A stretch of 64,000 nt of DNA, from positions 103,706 through 167,705 of the forward strand of contig NZ_JSYN01000011.1 of assembly GCF_000812965.1 (NCBI RefSeq). Reading direction: 5' to 3'. A program made the position numbers and the translations under genes. Position 1 is the stretch's first letter; the number at the start of each line of letters is the position of its first letter. Shown here piece after piece: positions 44,501-52,373 of this stretch. Below the pieces are notes generated by a model. The model had not been told where the DNA came from, did not search any database, and worked only from the letters and a program-made list of their open reading frames with translations. Source of the stretch: Pedobacter kyungheensis (GTDB lineage Bacteria; Bacteroidota; Bacteroidia; Sphingobacteriales; Sphingobacteriaceae).

Positions 44501-45004
44501 GCAAACCCGGGTATTGTGTATGGCTTCGGCCTCAATGCCGAGTATAAAGGCTTTTATGGAAGTATCTTTTTTCAGGGCGTAGCCAAAACCTCAACTGTAT
44601 TTGGCCAAAACGCTGCAGGTAACTTTTTCCCATTTGCTTTTGGTGTAGAAGAATCAAATTTAAGGGCTGAAGCGGCAGACAGGTGGACAGAAGCTAATCC
44701 CAGCCAAAATGTAATGTTCCCAAGGTTACATTCTATCAGTTTTGCAAACAATCAGGTAGCAAGTACCTGGTGGCTGCGTGATGCCAGTTTTATACGTTTA
44801 AAAAATATTGAACTGGGGTACCGTTTCCCTAAAAAAATGCTGCGGAAAATTGGTTTCGAAACCGGCAGGATATACTTAATGGGTAACAATATCGCCGTTT
44901 GGGATAGCATTAAAATGTGGGATCCTGAGATCGGCAATGCCAATGAAGGGCTAAATTATCCTATTCCACGTTCGTACACCATTGGCATTGAGTTTAATTT
45001 ATAA
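41567..45004 (+). CDS. SusC/RagA family TonB-linked outer membrane receptor with STN domain (second locus)
   Basis: An 1145-aa outer-membrane transporter. The signal sequence is within residues 26-48 (MKLVTLLIFVLQIGVFANG; Met26 at 41642 may be the real start). The STN domain lies at about 50-120 (LKTVFTELNKQTSYRFLYNEET), the carboxypeptidase-like domain at about 133-212 (ITGTVKDTSGLALPGVTV), the plug at about 215-340 (WIRGVSSFAGGTNPLVLVDG, IETFNVLKDAAATAVYGAEG, GVILITSKRG) and the barrel to the end (YPIPRSYTIGIEFNL). It is the transport channel of a putative fucosylated-glycan locus; SusD follows after 14 bp. Confidence 0.94.
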   Translation: MNFFCHRQNIAHREAISGIPIVIRIMKLVTLLIFVLQIGVFANGRAQQVNISVKNAELKTVFTELNKQTSYRFLYNEETIRKALPVTFKVSNADINTALSKALQGSGLGFRIHGETITILETAKINPVALKVLTITGTVKDTSGLALPGVTVQVKNKPTIGTATDGNGAFVLKGVPEGAVLVFSLLSYKSQEQPLNGRTVINVVLKNDEANLSDVVVVGFGKQKKSSLVSSVASVKGDALRIPTRSLTNAIAGQVPGIIAIQRSGEPGYDNAEFWIRGVSSFAGGTNPLVLVDGIPRAMTDIEPDEIETFNVLKDAAATAVYGAEGANGVILITSKRGIVQKTKITYRGEYTQNKPTRLPEFMDSYDYPFAYNEALRNEDSPVFKTDEQLALYKNGTDPDLYPNTKFLDVMLRDNTFNTRHTLNFRGGGDIAKFFVSGAYYQENGIFKSNPNNIYDNNLGLKRYNLRSNIDLNVTKTTILGVDLSGQYLLTNYPGTGTAAIFSRMMGVPGYLFPAVYSDGTIAGHPGIPSSNRVNPYNLLMESGYAKEWRTSLQSKLSLDQKLDFITKGLSFKGIVSFDATMNYYMNRLKSPKQFNATSRDANGKLIYVQVGNPETTLGEPVETSNGQKNIYLESSLNYNRVFANDHTVGAMLLTYQKEAQQQGEALAFKKQAYVGRVTYNYANRYSIEGNFGITGSEAFSPENRFGFFPAVGGAWFASNEPFYPEALRKVVSSLKFRASVGKTGNDNTGGARFLYRGTYTTGTTGYPIGIGGTGSLNGLNGIVEGRFEAPDLTWEIENKRNYGIDIEFFKGAVDFSVDYFDNLRSSILLQRRTVSGVTGFRQSPWQNFGSVANKGMDGSVNIKQNIGELKLTARGNLTIAKNKILEIDELPQPYPWMNQTGTSIGEWNLYTADGLYTDNDFTLTTDAAGKRTYTLKPGLPVSTLGGVVRPGDIKYKDLNGDGKIDNFDRSYYTGSNPANPGIVYGFGLNAEYKGFYGSIFFQGVAKTSTVFGQNAAGNFFPFAFGVEESNLRAEAADRWTEANPSQNVMFPRLHSISFANNQVASTWWLRDASFIRLKNIELGYRFPKKMLRKIGFETGRIYLMGNNIAVWDSIKMWDPEIGNANEGLNYPIPRSYTIGIEFNL

Positions 45005-45018
45005 TATCCAAAGAAGAA

Positions 45019-46896
45019 ATGATGAAATCAAAAATATATAAAGCCCTGTTGCTATGCTGCATAATCATCAGTATGGGTTCTTGCAGTAAAAACTATTTAA
45101 ATGTATCTGATGAATTAGCCGGTCAGCTTACACTCGACCAGATTTTTTCTACCCCGGCTAATGCACGTGCCTTTCACCGCAATATTTTTGCAGGTATTGG
45201 TACTTCATCGGCAATGGTTTTTCAGTTATCTACTACAGCCGTTAGGGGAGTAGACAATCCCTGGCCAGCTTTTACCGATGAAAACAGAAACCAGCAAGGC
45301 GCTTTCAGGGTAGAACCACCTGCTGGTTTTAATGCCTCAAGTGCGCCCTTTAGCCGTTGGGATTTATACCTGTATATCCGCCAGGCCAATGTTTTTATGG
45401 CTAACGCTAAAATTATACCTCGTGTTGGTGGCACTTCATCAGGTGGTACAGTTGCCGATGCCATTGAAGAGCCTGAATACAAAAAGCTCATGGCACAGGC
45501 CAGGTTTTTAAGGGCCTATTATCACTATTTGTTGTTCGAGCTGTACGGGCCGGTTCCGATTATGGATAAGACCGTTAACCCGAACGATGCCGATCTGGAT
45601 TTTGAACGCAACAGTGTAGACGAAGTAGTTAATTTTGTGACTAAAGAGATGGATGCGGTAGCACCTGATCTGGATGAGTATATTCCCTTAACCGATATCA
45701 ATAACCTCGCATTGCCAACCAAGGGTGTTGCGCTGGCGGTAAAGGCCAAAATACTGGTTCTGGCCGCAAGCCCATTGTACAACGGAGGTTTTGCTGAAGC
45801 CATGGCCTTAACCAATAAGAGTGGTAAAAAGCTGTTCCCGGCAAAAGATGATAATAAATGGCAAAAGGCAGTTAGTGCGCTTCAGGATTTTATTAATTTC
45901 TCGGTGGGTAAATATGATTTGTACCGCGAATTTACGGCTGGCGTTTTAGATCCCGATAAATCGATTTATCAGTTGTTTCAGGCCATGAACAGTGAAGTAA
46001 TCTGGGCAAGTGGCAACGAAGCTTACGGGAGTATTTCTTCCGGAGATGGTATGGTGCGCCGGGCAACCCCACGCAGTCAGGGTGGCTACGGAAATGTTGG
46101 CCCTACCCAGGAATTGGTAGATGCTTTTTTTATGAAAAACGGTAAATCCATTAACGATCCCGGATCGGGCTACAGCGAGGTAGGTTTTTCTACTGTAACC
46201 GAGGTGCCTGCAGGAAGATCGGAAGCCGGAACTTTTAACATGTATGTAAACCGCGAACCCCGTTTTTATGCTTCGATTGTTTATCATGGAAAAAGATGGC
46301 CGGTAACCAATGCGCTCATTAAGTTCACCAAGGGAAATGGTAATGACATTGCTTCTAACTATTCGATCACCGGCTACAACATGTACAAACGTTTAAACAG
46401 AACAGTAAGCCAGTCGGTAACCACGGCACCGAAAACTTTTTACCGCCCTTCTTTTATCTTTCGCTTAGCAGAGTTTTACCTTTTATATGCCGAGGCATTA
46501 AACGAAGTTAATCCGGCCGACCCTAAAATTGCACAGTATGTAGATCTGGTACGCGAACGTGCAGGTATTCCAAAATGGAGTGTAAGTAACCCGGCTATAA
46601 TAGGCAACCAGACTTTGCAACGCGAGGCGATCAGAAAAGAAAGCCGCGTAGAGCTTTGTTTTGAAGGACAGCGGTATTTTGATGTGCGCAGGTGGATGAT
46701 TGCCGAAAATGCTTCCGGGCAGGGCGCACAGGGAGGCCCTTTCTATGGTATGAACGTAGGGGCCGAAACCGATGCCGATTTTCTTAAACGCACACAGTAC
46801 GAAACCAGGGTGTTTACCCGTGCCTACTATTTATGGCCTATTCCACTGGCAGAAATTCAGAAAAGCACCAAACTGATTCAGAACCCCGGATGGTAA
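45019..46896 (+). CDS. SusD/RagB family nutrient-binding outer membrane lipoprotein (second locus)
   Basis: A 625-aa surface lipoprotein with lipobox ISMGSC. SusD features are LNVSDELAGQLTLDQIFS, ARFLRAYYHYLLFELYGPVPIMD near residues 160-185, LAVKAKILVLAASPLYNGG, FRLAEFYLLYAEALNEV and RKESRVELCFEGQRYFDVRRW, with the terminal motif PLAEIQKSTKLIQNPGW. It partners the SusC protein encoded 14 bp upstream. The differences from the SusD at 35429 are large, consistent with another ligand. Confidence 0.93.
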   Translation: MMKSKIYKALLLCCIIISMGSCSKNYLNVSDELAGQLTLDQIFSTPANARAFHRNIFAGIGTSSAMVFQLSTTAVRGVDNPWPAFTDENRNQQGAFRVEPPAGFNASSAPFSRWDLYLYIRQANVFMANAKIIPRVGGTSSGGTVADAIEEPEYKKLMAQARFLRAYYHYLLFELYGPVPIMDKTVNPNDADLDFERNSVDEVVNFVTKEMDAVAPDLDEYIPLTDINNLALPTKGVALAVKAKILVLAASPLYNGGFAEAMALTNKSGKKLFPAKDDNKWQKAVSALQDFINFSVGKYDLYREFTAGVLDPDKSIYQLFQAMNSEVIWASGNEAYGSISSGDGMVRRATPRSQGGYGNVGPTQELVDAFFMKNGKSINDPGSGYSEVGFSTVTEVPAGRSEAGTFNMYVNREPRFYASIVYHGKRWPVTNALIKFTKGNGNDIASNYSITGYNMYKRLNRTVSQSVTTAPKTFYRPSFIFRLAEFYLLYAEALNEVNPADPKIAQYVDLVRERAGIPKWSVSNPAIIGNQTLQREAIRKESRVELCFEGQRYFDVRRWMIAENASGQGAQGGPFYGMNVGAETDADFLKRTQYETRVFTRAYYLWPIPLAEIQKSTKLIQNPGW

Positions 46897-46902
46897 ACCA
46901 GG

Positions 46903-46980
46903 GCAGGCTTTAAAGCCTGCTATAACAATCTTTAAAATATGCGCTCTTTAAAGGCAGCAGCATAATTGCTGTTGCTTTTA
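46903..46980 (+). terminator. two hairpins between SusD and the fucosidase
   Basis: GCAGGCTTTAAAGCCTGC (46903-46920) is a perfect 18-bp palindrome, followed by a second imperfect stem AGCAGCA/TGCTGTT ending in GCTTTTA (about 46955-46980). They lie in the 137-bp gap between SusD and the fucosidase gene and may attenuate or separate transcription of the two. Confidence 0.45.
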
Positions 46981-47033
46981 TACCTAAATTTATCACCTCA
47001 AATTGAGTTTATCCAATACAACCAACAACACAA

Positions 47034-48539
47034 ATGAAAAAGATTATTTTTTTAATTTCCCTGCTCTGCACACAGGCCTACGCTCAGAAAAGCATCGTTA
47101 GCCTTTCGCCTGGCGATAGTGAAAGTACCATCATTGCCAAGGCTGCCAATATAACCCCCTCGCCACGGCAGTTGCGCTGGCAAATGCTCGAATTAACGGC
47201 ATTTTTTCACTTTGGCATTAATACTTTTACCGATAGGGAATGGGGCGATGGTAAGGAAGATATCAGCGCTTTTAATCCCGCGCAATTAGACGCCGAACAA
47301 TGGGTTAAGGCCATAAAGGAAGCTGGTTTTAAACAGGCTATTATTACCGCCAAACACCATGATGGTTTTTGTTTATGGCCAAGTAAATTTACCGAACACA
47401 GCATCAAAAATACCCCATACAAACAAGGTAAAGGCGATATTGTAAAAGAAGTAGCCGATGCCTGCAGAAAATATAATATTGGTTTTGGTGTTTATTTATC
47501 GCCCTGGGACCGCAATAACGCTTCGTACGGAACCGATGCATACAATACTTATTTTGTAAACCAGTTAACCGAATTGTTAACTCAATATGGTAAGGTAGAT
47601 GAGGTTTGGTTTGACGGCGCAAATGGCGAAGGCCCTAACGGCAAGAAGCAGGTATATGATTTTAACAGCTGGTATACCTTAATCAGAAAGCTACAACCCC
47701 AGGCGGTTATTGCTGTGCAGGGTCCGGATGTACGCTGGGTTGGTACCGAAACTGGTGTTGGGCGCGAAACCGAATGGAGTGTTTTGCCTATGGGCGAGCA
47801 GAGCCAGGAAAAAATAGCGGCTTTATCTCAAAAAGATGTTAACGTGATCCCAACCTTAACGGGTTCTTACAAAGACCAGGACCGTGGCAGCCGCAGTAAA
47901 CTGGCCAATGCAACAGGTTTGGTGTGGTATCCGGCCGAAACCGATGTGAGTATTCGTCCGGGATGGTTTTACCACAGCAATGAAGATGCAAAAGTAAAAA
48001 CGCCCGCTAAACTAATGGATATCTATTTTACCTCGGTAGGCAGAAACGGTGTTTTACTTTTAAATATTCCGCCAGATAAAAAAGGGCTTATTGCCGAAAG
48101 TGATGTTAAAAACCTGGCTGCTTTTGGACGCAAAATGAAAAGTACGTTTAGCCACAATATTGCTCAGACGGCAACCGCTACATCAACAACTGGCAAAGGT
48201 TTAAAAGCCATGTTTGATGGTAAATTAAATACCTATTTTACTACTACAGGTAAAGATACTACTGCTACTATCGAGTTAAACTGGACCAATAATGCAACTT
48301 TTAATGTACTTGCTTTACAAGAAAACATAGCCGTGGGGCAACGTATTGAAAAGTTTGAAGCTGAGTATTTTGATGGTAAGCAGTGGAAGAATTTTGCAAT
48401 GGGCACTACAGTAGGCTACAAACGTTTGCTGAAGTTTAATACCGTTACCACTAAGCAGGTGAGGTTTAAAATATTGGCTTCGCGGTTAAACCCTACATTA
48501 GCCGAGTTTGGTTTGTATCTTTTGGATGAGAAAGGGTAA
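47034..48539 (+). CDS. GH29 alpha-L-fucosidase with C-terminal F5/8-type domain
   Basis: A 501-aa secreted glycosidase with a signal peptide (residues 1-17, cleavage near AYAQ). The GH29 barrel shows MLELTAFFHFGINTFTDREWG, FNPAQLDAEQWVKAIKEAG, IITAKHHDGFCLWPS, GFGVYLSPWDRN and VDEVWFDGANG, in which Asp194 is the expected nucleophile. A carbohydrate-binding-like beta domain (about 375-500, with LKAMFDGKLNTYFTTTG) follows. GH29 enzymes release L-fucose by a retaining mechanism. It is the only hydrolase of the second SusCD locus and gives the best hint of its substrate: fucosylated plant, algal or host glycans. A strong bidirectional terminator follows. Confidence 0.92.
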   Translation: MKKIIFLISLLCTQAYAQKSIVSLSPGDSESTIIAKAANITPSPRQLRWQMLELTAFFHFGINTFTDREWGDGKEDISAFNPAQLDAEQWVKAIKEAGFKQAIITAKHHDGFCLWPSKFTEHSIKNTPYKQGKGDIVKEVADACRKYNIGFGVYLSPWDRNNASYGTDAYNTYFVNQLTELLTQYGKVDEVWFDGANGEGPNGKKQVYDFNSWYTLIRKLQPQAVIAVQGPDVRWVGTETGVGRETEWSVLPMGEQSQEKIAALSQKDVNVIPTLTGSYKDQDRGSRSKLANATGLVWYPAETDVSIRPGWFYHSNEDAKVKTPAKLMDIYFTSVGRNGVLLLNIPPDKKGLIAESDVKNLAAFGRKMKSTFSHNIAQTATATSTTGKGLKAMFDGKLNTYFTTTGKDTTATIELNWTNNATFNVLALQENIAVGQRIEKFEAEYFDGKQWKNFAMGTTVGYKRLLKFNTVTTKQVRFKILASRLNPTLAEFGLYLLDEKG

Positions 48540-48556
48540 CTGATAGGATGCATATC

Positions 48557-48597
48557 AAAAAGAGGACAGTTGTATTTGCGGCTGTCCTCTTTTTTTA
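48557..48597. terminator. bidirectional intrinsic terminator
   Basis: AGAGGACAG (48561-48569) pairs perfectly with CTGTCCTCT (48582-48590), flanked by AAAA on the left and TTTTTTT on the right. It serves the convergent fucosidase (+) and MarR (-) genes. Confidence 0.88.
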
Positions 48598-48604
48598 TAC
48601 TTAA

Positions 48605-49036
48605 TTATTTAAAGAGCAATGCGCTAATGGCCGCTATATTGTTGCTTAATTTGTCCTGTTCTTCGTCAGTAAGTTTGCCAATCATTTCTTTTACCTGTTG
48701 ATTAGAGGCCGCATCGAGGCTGTTAAAAACAGTATGGCCAGCAGCTGTGAGCGTTAACAAACTCATTCTTGCATCAACAGGCGAAGGCTCTTTGGCAATC
48801 AGGCCGTTTACTTCAAAACGTTTTAAAACTTTACTCAGATAGCCTTTGTCGATATCAATCTGCAAGATAATGTCAGAAGCACTTACGGGCATATTTGCAT
48901 GTATTTCGTAAAGGATTCTGGCTTCGGCTAAAGAGTAACCGCTGGCCAGCAAATGACTATCAAGCAGACCAATTAGTTTGGTGTAATTGCGGTTAAATGA
49001 TCTGATAGCCTGAATAAGCGGGGTTTCGTTTTTCAT
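48605..49036 (-). CDS. MarR family transcriptional regulator
   Basis: A 143-aa winged-helix regulator with LAEARILYEIHANMPVSASDII, the recognition region DKGYLSKVLKRFEVNGLI and the wing EPSPVDARMSLLTLTAAG, the normal MarR order. It is encoded 3 bp after the GNAT gene, so both are on one transcript. MarR dimers usually repress their own operon by binding a TTGA-type palindrome and release it on ligand binding; two such palindromes lie directly upstream of the GNAT start (49562-49622). The ligand is unknown. Confidence 0.9.
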   Translation of the reverse strand: MKNETPLIQAIRSFNRNYTKLIGLLDSHLLASGYSLAEARILYEIHANMPVSASDIILQIDIDKGYLSKVLKRFEVNGLIAKEPSPVDARMSLLTLTAAGHTVFNSLDAASNQQVKEMIGKLTDEEQDKLSNNIAAISALLFK

Positions 49037-49039
49037 CCC

Positions 49040-49555
49040 TTATGTTGTTGATTGTTCAGGTATTTTTAAGTCAAAACGCCTTTCCAGTATTGCTTTACCA
49101 AAATGATCGGATGGGTTTTCTGCTGTCAGTTTGAATCCAAACCTTTCATAAAGTGCTGTTGCGGTATCCTGATCGGCGGTTGTCCAGAGGTAAGCATGTT
49201 TAACATTTCTGGAATGCATAAAATCGATAAATTCCTGCATCAGCAATTTGCCTAAGCCAATACCGCGGTACTCAGGTTGCAATATAAAATACCTGAACTG
49301 CAGTTGTTCTTTACGGTGCTGGGCTACTAAACAGCCAATCATTTTTTCCTGATGTTCACAAATCCATATTTTATCTTTTTCTGGATCGTATGCCAGGGCA
49401 AACTCCTTTAAGCCTTCCAGTACATAGGCCTCAAATTTCAGTCCGTAGTTACATTCTTTTGCGTATAAATCGCCATGGATATAGGCCAGGTAGCCCAGGT
49501 CGCCTGGTGCAAGATGATTTCTGATCTGTATATCCGATAATTTAATTTGTTCCAT
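49040..49555 (-). CDS. GNAT family N-acetyltransferase
   Basis: A 171-aa acetyltransferase. Motif A is FRYFILQPEYRGIGLGKLLM near residues 90-109 (acetyl-CoA pyrophosphate loop RGIGLGK), and the C-terminal part has HAYLWTTADQDTATALYERFGF, the usual GNAT alpha4/beta6 region. The substrate is unknown. In many bacteria a MarR domain and a GNAT domain of this type are fused in one protein; here they are separate neighbouring genes, GNAT first, co-transcribed and probably co-regulated by the MarR protein. Confidence 0.88.
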   Translation of the reverse strand: MEQIKLSDIQIRNHLAPGDLGYLAYIHGDLYAKECNYGLKFEAYVLEGLKEFALAYDPEKDKIWICEHQEKMIGCLVAQHRKEQLQFRYFILQPEYRGIGLGKLLMQEFIDFMHSRNVKHAYLWTTADQDTATALYERFGFKLTAENPSDHFGKAILERRFDLKIPEQSTT

Positions 49556-49561
49556 ATCACG

Positions 49562-49622
49562 ATATAGTTGACTTGTTCAACTATATGCAAAGTAAATTAA
49601 TTTTGTTGAATTTGTCAACTAA
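49562..49622. promoter_or_regulatory. two MarR-type operator palindromes
   Basis: Site 1 (49562-49586) is a perfect inverted repeat, ATATAGTTGA and TCAACTATAT around five bases. Site 2 (49602-49622) is TTTGTTGA and TCAACTAA around five bases with one mismatch. Their centres are 38 bp apart, and site 1 begins 6 bp before the GNAT start codon, so binding would block initiation. This is the expected autoregulatory pattern for the MarR gene in the same operon. Confidence 0.7.
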
Positions 49623-49721
49623 TTAATTAAAGTATATTCGCTGTGTCCTGAAAATTGGATATTTGTTGAATGGCCTGTCTACAAAAAAAGTGTTGGGTTA
49701 CACAACTACATGAGGCAATTG

Positions 49722-49868
49722 TTATTCAAGGCTTTTGTAATGAGGTAATGACGAAAATGTTCTTGCCTTTTTATGTACGGTAGGCGCAAGCTGGTAGAAC
49801 AGTACCCAATAGGTAATCACCATAATCAATAAACCTAAGAGCGCACTGATTATATCTTTCGTTTTCAT
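49722..49868 (-). CDS. small single-span membrane protein (48 aa)
   Basis: A 48-codon frame on the minus strand from ATG at 49866-49868 to TAA at 49722-49724. The protein starts MKTKDIIS, has one membrane segment ALLGLLIMVITYWVLFYQL (about 9-27) and a basic soluble tail (VHKKARTFSSLPHYKSLE). The charge distribution (short positive N terminus, long span, basic tail) looks like a real small membrane protein. It is divergent from the AraC gene, whose start is 88 bp away. No family recognised. Confidence 0.5.
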   Translation of the reverse strand: MKTKDIISALLGLLIMVITYWVLFYQLAPTVHKKARTFSSLPHYKSLE

Positions 49869-49956
49869 ACCGCCTGTAGTAACAATAATAATGCCGCGTA
49901 ACCGAAATGCGCATGGAAAATGTAATTTTAGGCTAAAACCCGCATCTTTGCAAAAG

Positions 49957-50739
49957 ATGCAAATTCAATACTACGATATACTGCCCGTACTGAAACCTTA
50001 TATTCGTTCCATTTGTACAATGGATTGCGGGGGCGATGCTGATACCAGCCACATCCGCGTTTTGCCCGATACCTGCGCAGAAATTTTTATCAATTATACA
50101 CCTGCTCCGGTTGCCATAATCGGTAACGAATTGTATAAAGGCAGCATTGTTAGTTTTAGAACAAATAAGCCTGTTGATGTGCAGATGAGGAAGGGAGCTG
50201 GTTGTATCGCCATTTGTTTCCATCCGGGTATGGCTTATCGTTTTTTTAAAATTCCATTTCATTTATTATCCAATACTACCACATCGCTGACCGATCTCTG
50301 GAGTACAAGCGCTGCAGCTTTGGAAGATCTTGTGGTACATGCAGGTAATAATAAGAGCCGTGTGGCTTTATTGCAGCAGTATTTGTTGCAGCAGCTGGGT
50401 AAAGTTGATGATAATCCGCAGATCAAATATTGTCTTCAACAGGTTCAGTTATCAAAAGGATTAATTTCTTTAATCACACTCACCAAAAATATCGGTATCA
50501 GTCAGCGGCACCTTGCGAGACAGTTTCAGCAATTTGTGGGTTTATCGCCACGAGAATACCTGCGGGTTTCCAGATTTATTTATTCGCTTGAGCATCTGAG
50601 CAATCATGCTGCGGATTCCCTTACTCAAGTAGCTTACCGCAGTGGTTATTACGATCAGGCCCATTTTATCCGTGATTATAAGCAATACACTGGTTTTACA
50701 CCAGGCGAAGTGTTGCGTAACAATAATATTCAATACTAA
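49957..50739 (+). CDS. AraC family transcriptional regulator with DUF6597-like N-terminal domain
   Basis: A 260-aa regulator from the ATG at 49957 (MQIQYYDILPVL); a longer frame from 49891 adds 22 residues of unlikely sequence. The N-terminal domain (about 1-130) has the pattern YDILPVLKPYIRSI, LPDTCAEIFINY and AIGCFHPGMAY-like AICFHPGMAYRFF found in the sensor domain of this AraC subgroup. The double helix-turn-helix is at about 160-255 (ISQRHLARQFQQFVGLSPREYLR; VAYRSGYYDQAHFIRDYKQYTGFTPGEVL). The likely target is the reductase gene starting 80 bp downstream, which such regulators often precede; the ligand is unknown. Confidence 0.87.
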   Translation: MQIQYYDILPVLKPYIRSICTMDCGGDADTSHIRVLPDTCAEIFINYTPAPVAIIGNELYKGSIVSFRTNKPVDVQMRKGAGCIAICFHPGMAYRFFKIPFHLLSNTTTSLTDLWSTSAAALEDLVVHAGNNKSRVALLQQYLLQQLGKVDDNPQIKYCLQQVQLSKGLISLITLTKNIGISQRHLARQFQQFVGLSPREYLRVSRFIYSLEHLSNHAADSLTQVAYRSGYYDQAHFIRDYKQYTGFTPGEVLRNNNIQY

Positions 50740-50819
50740 ACGCTTTCTTAATTTTTGTCCGTTCTGTACAATTGAGCGGGCGTAGCTTTGCTCATATTTG
50801 TATCCTAAATATAAAAAAC

Positions 50820-51353
50820 ATGAGAAAGTTAATACTGGGCCTGGCCATTAGCCTGGATGGTTACATTGAAGGAGCAAAAGGTGAATACGATTGGTGCTTT
50901 ACCGATCAGGATTATGGTCTTAAAGCTTTTTTCGATCGCATTGATGCCATGTTTATTGGCAGAAAGAGTTACGAAATGATGCAGCAGCACGAGAACAGCA
51001 GCGATGCTGCGATACCAGGCATGCCGGTACTGACTGAATATGTATTTTCTGAAACATTAAAATCGGTAAAAGCAGGCGCCATACTCATTGCTGAAGATGC
51101 GATAACCGAAGCGAGAAGAATAAAAGCTGAACCTGGTAAAGATATCTGGTTATTTGGCGGCGCATCGCTCAGCGAAAGCATGATGCAGGCCGGCCTGGTT
51201 GATGAGTTGTGGTTGTCGGTTCATCCGGTTTTATTGGGAAGTGGTAAACCGCTTTTTCATCAGCACAGCAACCGGGTAAGCCTACAACTGCTCGAAAGCA
51301 AAACTTACGAAACGGGCTTGGTATCTTTGCGGTATAAGGTGATTAACGGTTAA
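50820..51353 (+). CDS. RibD C-terminal/dihydrofolate reductase-like protein
   Basis: A 177-aa protein starting at the ATG at 50820 (MRKLILGLAISLDGYI), which fits the family start; the in-frame extension back to 50772 is not needed. Family segments are LAISLDGYIEGAKGEYDW, DAMFIGRKSYEMM, KDIWLFGGASLSESMMQAGLVDELWLSVHPVLLGSGKPLF. Members are NAD(P)H-dependent reductases with the DHFR fold, mostly of unknown substrate. It follows the AraC gene and may be its target. Confidence 0.88.
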   Translation: MRKLILGLAISLDGYIEGAKGEYDWCFTDQDYGLKAFFDRIDAMFIGRKSYEMMQQHENSSDAAIPGMPVLTEYVFSETLKSVKAGAILIAEDAITEARRIKAEPGKDIWLFGGASLSESMMQAGLVDELWLSVHPVLLGSGKPLFHQHSNRVSLQLLESKTYETGLVSLRYKVING

Positions 51354-52373
51354 CGTTTACATTTTTACCATATAAGACAATTAAGAATTTGAGCTGCAGG
51401 TTTATGTAATCTCATATCTATTAGGTATTTAAGCAGGTATGAGATTGCTTATTCCATCTCCCACATACTCTTCCAACTTCGGACCTCAGACCCCGGACTT
51501 TTTTTCACCACCTCAGACATTTAAGCAAACATAAGATTGCTTATTTCCATCTTCTATTTTCCAGCTTACCGTTACTGCAACGTTCAGATTTTAAAAGAAT
51601 TGTGTTGTAGTATTAATTATATGTGGTTGAAAATCAGAATATTGTTTTTCTTATTGACATTTGTAACATTGTTTTTAGAATTAAATATGGATTTTTTCTG
51701 CAAAAGCTCATTATATTCGTGGCCACAACGCTTATTGGCTGCTGGCAGCGAATAAGTTAAGTGTTAGCCGTCTAAAATATTAATATGAGCTCCCGAACAA
51801 TTGAGTACAGCAATTGGTGCATGTCCTATGCGCTATCCATCCAAACACAACACCCAATTATTCCCGCAACTTTAAAGTTTTGTATTAGAAATTAGCATCA
51901 TGGCTAACAGGAAGCGCTAAGCTTAATTTTAAAAAATCATCCCAACTCTCGTCGTTAAATCCATCTATCCCTCTTGTATGAATATACTTTTACTAAACCG
52001 TTTTATGCGACCTTTATCCAGGGTTGCTGCTTACTATTTCTTAAGTCATACTTTGTTGATTTGATTGATTGATAATCAAATCAAGCTGTAAGTTAAAAAA
52101 ATACGATTCAGTGCGTATGGCTGAGCTAATCAGTCAAATCCCTGTTTAAAATCTATCCCCATCCCTATTATCATGAAAAGACTACGATTCCGGAGCCTTT
52201 ATGCGCAAGCTGCATCCGGTACCTGCTATGCCAAGCCCTGTGGGGCAGGTATAAGCCATTGGCCTGCTGCTTCAATCGGCTTGCCGGCTAAGCTGAGCAG
52301 TATAAACTGCCCTTTCGAAATAAGTTCTCACCTGATTATAGCACCCCTTTTTTAAATTCTATCCCTAAATAAC
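51354..52373. other. 1.0-kb intergenic region without a convincing gene
   Basis: The first 200 bp hold degenerate copies of the CACCTCAGACATTTAAG / ACCATATAAGACA repeat ends known from 27.6-28.4 and 39.0-39.5 kb, including a direct repeat ATGAGATTGCTTATT / ATAAGATTGCTTATT. A perfect 11-bp stem TTGATTTGATT/AATCAAATCAA with a 7-nt loop lies at 52056-52084. The sequence before an ATG at 52173 (AAATCTATCCCCATCCCTA) resembles that before the giant gene's ATG at 52374 (AAATTCTATCCCTAAATAA), and both are followed by ATGAAAA, suggesting a small duplication of the 5' region. The 60-codon frame at 52173-52355 does not look like a functional protein. Confidence 0.5.

Noticed and set aside
51537..51755. 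72-codon plus-strand frame with a hydrophobic stretch
   Set aside because: It begins inside a repeat remnant, has no clear start context and lacks a coherent protein pattern, so I treat it as intergenic.
52173..52355. 60-codon frame before the giant gene
   Set aside because: It lacks a signal peptide or domain despite the similar upstream sequence; at most it is a decayed fragment.
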